Positions 58,515 to 64,000 of a stretch of DNA of 64,000 nucleotides are shown in pieces. This stretch comes from Elmis aenea (taxonomy: Eukaryota > Arthropoda > Insecta > Coleoptera > Elmidae). The DNA lies in assembly GCA_947652605.1 (NCBI GenBank), contig OX393581.1, forward strand, positions 33,350,788-33,414,787, written 5' to 3'. How positions within the stretch are numbered: position 1 is the first letter of the stretch; each line of letters opens with the position of its first letter. A program made the position numbers and the translations under genes. The notes below the pieces were generated by a model. It saw only the letters and a list, made by a program, of their open reading frames with translations, had not been told where the DNA came from and did not search any database.

Positions 58515-61500
58515 AATTGTTTTTGCATTTATTAAAAGGCATCTTTAAAAAAAAATCTGAAAGTGCTGTTACTAAATTGTACAGGGCGATCTAAATAAAT
58601 AATTTAATAAACTTGACTTTTTTTAAGTGGTTTGTTTGTTTATTCATTTTTTTATTAGTTACCTAATAAAATTATAACTACAAACTAGCATTTTAAGCAA
58701 TTTGTTTTGGAATTTATTAAAATTATTGTAGCCTTAACAACATACACAAATTAAGCTATTATTTGATGAGCAACACATGGTGTATTAAAAGCATTAAAAG
58801 TTGTCTGTTGAGGGGGAGTATAGGGGTAATCAGCTTTTAAAAGGTTAAACATACCCCTATTACTGGTAAAGTGGTGTCTTCTCTTCACGTAATTTTACCA
58901 TTAATTTATTGCTGCGGCAACATAAACTTACTTATTTTGAACAAATGCCTTAACTAATTGTGATTTGTGATGTTTGATAAAAAAAAAGTTATCAAATTTC
59001 AGCACCACATAATTTTAACGTCTCAATTAAACTTTGCTAACATCCGTTTTAAGCTGAAGGTTATGTTACAACACGATCAGATCAACGTCTTCGATAAAAT
59101 AAAATTGGATTTCGTTATTAATTTATAAGCGAGTATGGTTTATAATAATTTAACTTTTACACCTGCATTTGTTAGGAGTTACTTTCACGCTACATTCCAA
59201 AAACATGACTAATTTTAAGTTTCTGGTTCTAACTATTACGAAATACAATGTTATAAATTAATTTTAGAGTACTCTGGAGATTTACTTTTATGTAAAGTTT
59301 AATTATTGTGCGGTAGCTTCCACTCAGTTTCAGCCGTTAGCATCAACTAAAATCGTCAGTGCATTTAGCTCTGCACAAATATCTAAAAGAACATCCATTA
59401 GCAATGTGTAAAAAGATAAATAATTAATGCAACCAACAACCTAACAATTCTCACATGAGACTGAATTATATTATGTGATATGTAGTCTTTCGTCGTGTTT
59501 TTCTGGGTCACTGTTACATAGAAAAATAAGATGACTAATTAATATTGTATATACTATATAATATATTATATATAAATTTGAATACAGTTTTTAAGAAACG
59601 TCCAAGCTCATGATTCTATAAAAGCACATTCAGTATGTATTTAAAACATGATCAACTTGCAGCAACATTGCCTAGACGCTTAGTTTTGAAACCCATCTCG
59701 CGAGTATTGACGAGATTTCTTGCAGTTTTTTGAATTAAATATTTTGTTTAAATATCAATATAAAACATTTAAACAATACTTACTTACTTAATACTGTTAC
59801 TTTTCTACCTTGCGATGTAGGACTGGGTTGGAGTAGAATTTATGGTTGTCTGTTTTCTTTTAGGTATTAATTTTGCCCTTCTTTCGAGTTTCTGTCGGTA
59901 TTACAATACTTTTTTTTGCGTCCGTCCAGGGAATTAGTGGTTTCCGATCAATTTTTAGGCTAAAAAATAAAGTGCGTATTTACCGGCCTTGGTCGGAAAG
60001 TATCTGATGAGTTGTTTTGTTGATTTGCACTCTCAAACATGCGTCATTATAACATCGAGCGAATTTTTACCTGTAGTTTGTTAAGTTATTGTTTAATTAT
60101 TAATGGTGATGATAGTGATTTCGGAGTCATTGGCGGATGCAGAAAAAACATTGTATGTAGCATACCCGTAAAGCGTCTTTAATGTACTAGTATGCTTGCA
60201 GGACCCGCCTACGTACGGCTCGTCCAAGAATTGCCTACTCGTTTAGTAAAGTACCACTTTCCAGTCTTCCTACGTTAATAATTATTCAAGCTATATTTAA
60301 GTTACTTAATTTGTAATTTTCTGTAAGTTACTGTAGATAGGGTGGTGAATTTAAATCGACTCCGTTTTGTAACAAATTGATTGATAAACACTAATTATGA
60401 TCTTATTTAAATCGGTGCCGCGTTAGCCAAAATAACACTTTAAGTTAAAATAGAAGCTGTTTTTACTATTAAGAAATTATGTCAACTAGTATTGTCGGGT
60501 ATTCTCGGAAGTTTTTTACACTTTATAATTCCAGAATCCCGAAAAATTCGGAAAAATTTCTCTTTCAATCCATTAGTAGATACTCACAATGAGAAAAAAA
60601 CGTACTACTCGCAATGTATCTCTTAAAAATTCTTCTAACATCGCGATCTAAAAGTCAAATGGCTAAAAGTCCAGGGAAAACTCCCAGCGATTCTTCCAAA
60701 GAACGCCGCCAGACATGCACGCGCGACACCAGCATCAGCTAGCTATCACATGACGAGCTAATTTTAATTCTGCTAAATCCAATTAATATTAGTTTTGAAT
60801 TACTAGTGTTTTACAAAAATTTAAGAAAAAAGATGGTATCGGTTTCAAAATGTCATAAATTTGGAAACCCTTATATCAACAACTACTATACTAGGCAAAT
60901 GACCGAAATTACATTAATAGGCAATGCACACATCAGAGCGGAAATCTGCTATAAATGTGTTGCAAAAATGTTTGGAGTCTTTAAATTTAACTTTTTGTCA
61001 CATATTAGCTATAGTATGGTTTTTAGTTGCAATCACACAGTAATTTTTCTTACTTTTTCATTCTTCTTAATATTTTAATATTTTTGATAGAAATTTAATT
61101 GCGAAAATTATCAAAATCTAAAAGATGTCAGTAAGTAAGTAAGACAAATTATGTGGATAATGACCGTCTGTTTTTTTTTTTTAATATAGTTCATTATTAG
61201 GTACTACTTGTACTTGACATTATTTTCAAAGTATAAAAACATAGGTAATAAACTGTTTATTTCATTGAAAATTTAAAAAAAAATCTGTTTCCCATATATT
61301 GTTATAAAATTTGGTTTAGTTTTTCTACCATTTCATCTAAACACACGGAAAGCAAATCAGCTTTGTACATGTACAATGTTTTATACTTAATACATTATTA
61401 AAAATTTTGATTTGCTTAAAACAGTCATTTAGCTCTCGGCATAGTCATAATTTATAGTCATTTAATACAATTTAAGTGTGTTTAAATACAGTTATTTACT

Positions 61501-62756
61501 AATAAATTTGTGTACTGAACAAACATATTACTTTATATAAATATCTGTGTGTCACAGAAGCTCGAGTTTTATTATCCTGGGAGTAAATTGAAAATTAAAG
61601 TTTTTTTGTCGATCAACAAAAATCTGGATACATTTTCGAATAAAGTGTGAAAAGTTAGTTTAACCACGGGCAAACACGCGCTATAGCGGCGTGACTGATA
61701 TCATTAAAGTTGTCACGTTAGTCCGAGCGTTACCTATTGTCCGTGACCTGTGAGTGCATTGAGCGAGCTGTGCGGTCCTACCACAACATCAGAAATTATT
61801 TTATTATTGCTTTTATTGCTGGGTTTTTGCTAGTAAAAACTATACGATGGTGACATCAACAGATTCTCGGCGGAATGTGTATATTTGTGACTGATTTCGT
61901 TGATCTAGAAACGTAAACTATTACCAAACGCTACATTTTTCTGAAATATGATACTTTCAATGCTTAATTTTGTTTTTGTTTTTCTTGTGTAAATAAGCAA
62001 CATTATTTTTTCGTCAAAGAATATTTAAAGTATTGATTGATAAAAACAGTCGATCTCTTGAGGTTCTCTATACCTACTAGGTGATTCAGTTTGATTGTCG
62101 CACCCTTATAACTTTGTTATTTTAAGAGAAAACCTCATTACACAATTACACCTTATATCTTTGAAAAACGTAAAAAATATCAATAAAATGACGTCTAGGT
62201 AAATGTTTTTTCTACAATGAAATTTATCAGACTGGCGATAGTCAACTTTTTTTTTCTAAATTACACGGTATACTTTTTGAGTGTATTCTGATGGAGACTT
62301 TATTTTTAAATCCGACCATGCATTAAAAGTTAATATAAACATATATTGGAACATTTTTAAGAAAATAAATTTTAAAATTATTTATTATTTTTTACAAAAT
62401 CCTCGCAGGTTTTGTATTTGACACGATACTAAAATGAAGCAACAAATTTTTTAATAATAATGAGAACAAAAAATTTGCGGTATTATTTCAATAACCGATT
62501 TTAATCTTTAACATGTTCAAAGTGTCCACTATCTGCTTCCAAATACAAATGTACTCTATATGTAACGCCTTGAATACATACTCGCAGAAGCAATTCGGCA
62601 GAAGGTCTATTTTCAATTTAATGCTCACAAATTTGACAACCAAAAAAGTACCATTACTTACTTTATACTTTTCTACCTATACTGTGTAATTTAAAAAAAC
62701 AATCGGGAATCATCACCGGTTTAATATTTAATCATTAAAAAAAACAACATTTTAAC
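58515..62756. other. AT-rich DNA, no gene identified
   Basis: A GC-richer patch at 60690-60760 and another at 61660-61800 are the only departures from A/T-rich sequence and could include regulatory or exon DNA, but no motif supports that. A terminus-like TAGGTGATTCAGTTTGATTG is at about 62079. Confidence 0.4.
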
Positions 62757-63099
62757 GTAATTTAAAATTTACAAAACGTTTTTTGGACAAATTGTTGACA
62801 TAATAAAAATCAATTTGTGCAGGTCACGGCACTCTTAATAAAAAACAAAATTTTGTTTCAAAACATTTTGGAGGTTATAAAAATTAACTAAAATAGTGCA
62901 ATTGTATCCAAAATCGCTTTCTCTTTCCAAAAATGTAAAAATATACAGGGTGTTCCATTTAAAATAACAAAGTGAAACAAACGTGTGCATGTGCTCAAAA
63001 AGCCCGTTTTTTTGCACATATCATATGTCTAAAACTTCATTTATCTAAAATCAAAACTAAAGAAAAAAAAGGGGTGTAGCACACTTCATTTACACCCGG
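62757..63099. mobile_element. Half copy of the 32552 CCGGGTGTAAA element
   Basis: Matches 33170-33534 in order: ACGTTTTTTGGACAAAT, GGTCACGGCAC, AAAATAGTGCAATTGTATCC, TCTTTCCAAAAATGTAAAAA, GTGCATGTGCTCAAAAA, TTACACCCGG|TA. Only the right arm and part of the centre are clear; the left arm was not found, so it is truncated or strongly diverged. Confidence 0.75.
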
Positions 63100-64000
63100 T
63101 ATATGGCAAATATAACAAATGATATCCTTAAAAATCGTCAATCGCTGGGTCGTACACCTTGACCAAAGGTTTTCATGGGCGCCTGATATTAATAAGGAAC
63201 TAAACCAATGTAATGGTGGACTAATTTAGTTTAACTTTGCCCTGTTACAACAGAATTTTGTTCTTTGTCTTCTAATAAGGTCTAAATCTCGAGGTAAATA
63301 CTAAAAAAAAACTACGTAAACAACTTAATGCCACTTAATTATCGTTTGTACCATCTCATTTCTAAACAATTTCATAGCTTCGCTCTGCCTCGTTAGTAAA
63401 AAGAAGTGTTTTTTTTTTCTTTTTACTTAACGAGGCAAAATCTGTTTTTGACGCATGGCAGAACTGTAAAATAATTTAGGAACTGAAATTAAAGAAAAAT
63501 GAAATAAATAAGTGATTTTTAATTGAAACTCATCATAACAAATCTCGCTTATATGACCAAATATTAACAGGTTTAATGACAATTATTTTTTCAAGTTTGC
63601 CGATAAACTATTTCAAAGTAGTATTAACAAAACAAACAAAACAATAATGGTGTCTTTTGACGTGTAGTTGCGCACGAGATGAAAATTTAAGAGTGAAAAT
63701 AACAGTGCGTGACAAATTTTAACTCAGAAAATTCGTATTTAATCTAGTATAAAATTGCTTGCAACGCTTTTGGTGTTTATTTTTTCACGACCATGATACA
63801 TTGAGGACATCGCTTACAGTCGTAAATGGAGACGATTTGTGCTGTGGATTTTTACTGCGGCTAGAACTAACAAGCTGTAATTTAAAATATAGTGTAACGG
63901 ATATTATGCGTTAACCAAAGCTCTTTTATTTTAGTTAAGCGAGTGATTTGAGTTATTGAGTCATAAGTTAAGATCAAAAAGGTGGACCACAACACATAAA
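63100..64000. other. AT-rich DNA with one perfect-looking hairpin
   Basis: TGCCTCGTTAGTAAAAAG (63387) pairs with CTTTTTACTTAACGAGGCA (63420-63438) around a poly-T loop, a ~50-bp foldback. No gene is supported to the end of the window. Confidence 0.5.

Noticed and set aside
59540..59580. ATATAT-rich stretch as microsatellite or origin
   Set aside because: Irregular and short; indistinguishable from background composition.
1..64000. CRISPR arrays, operons, bacterial ribosome binding sites
   Set aside because: No evenly spaced direct repeats and no dense coding; the sequence is eukaryotic in every respect.

Overview
The window looks like insect (at least arthropod) nuclear DNA. It is strongly AT-rich. 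No open frame exceeds 131 codons. Its recognisable content is arthropod-type transposons: hAT and Tc1/mariner-like MITEs, a PIF/Harbinger derivative with a MADF domain, a P-like element with a THAP domain, a Tigger/pogo relic, and LINE fragments of RTE-like and Jockey type. I see no host protein-coding gene, no rRNA and no intact tRNA. The sequence is best read as a transposon graveyard in an intergenic region or a very long intron. A beetle-like host is a weak guess.

Layout. 0-10 kb: a terminal hairpin, the first two copies of a GGAGC-rich hAT MITE (371-744, 5801-6224), an RTE-like LINE tail on the minus strand (1722-2813), CAGGGTG modules, a very GC-rich palindromic MITE (8336-8512) and an inverted-repeat element (9197-9661). 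10-23 kb: GGAGC MITE copies 3 and 4, the Harbinger derivative (14265-14920), two long-TIR CAGGGTG elements (15959-16516, 16577-17201), a hairpin (18576-18757) and an element with a duplicated terminus (19401-20376). 23-40 kb: a degenerate tRNA-like SINE head, a 2.1-kb CAGGGTG element with a frameshifted DUF4817-like remnant interrupted by a hAT element, GGAGC MITE copy 5, another long-TIR element, and two small hAT MITEs with target duplications (34574, 37298). 40-64 kb: the P-like element with a THAP exon (40703-42027), a truncated hAT copy, a Tigger relic carrying a nested MITE, a repeat pair that shows a filled and an empty insertion site, a hammerhead-like motif, and a Jockey LINE fragment.

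No operon or pathway is present. Interactions are between mobile elements: nested insertions give a relative order (hAT inside the Tc1-like element, CAGGGTG MITE inside Tigger, a CAGGGTG-family fragment inside the P-like element). Non-autonomous elements keep termini that a transposase encoded elsewhere could recognise. The strongest observations are the P-like element with matching 13-bp termini and a 9-bp flanking repeat, the five-copy GGAGC hAT family whose five left-flank target octamers all fit nTnnnnAn, and a 59-bp insertion resolved by an empty-site paralogue. All assignments come from reading the sequence; no database search was run.
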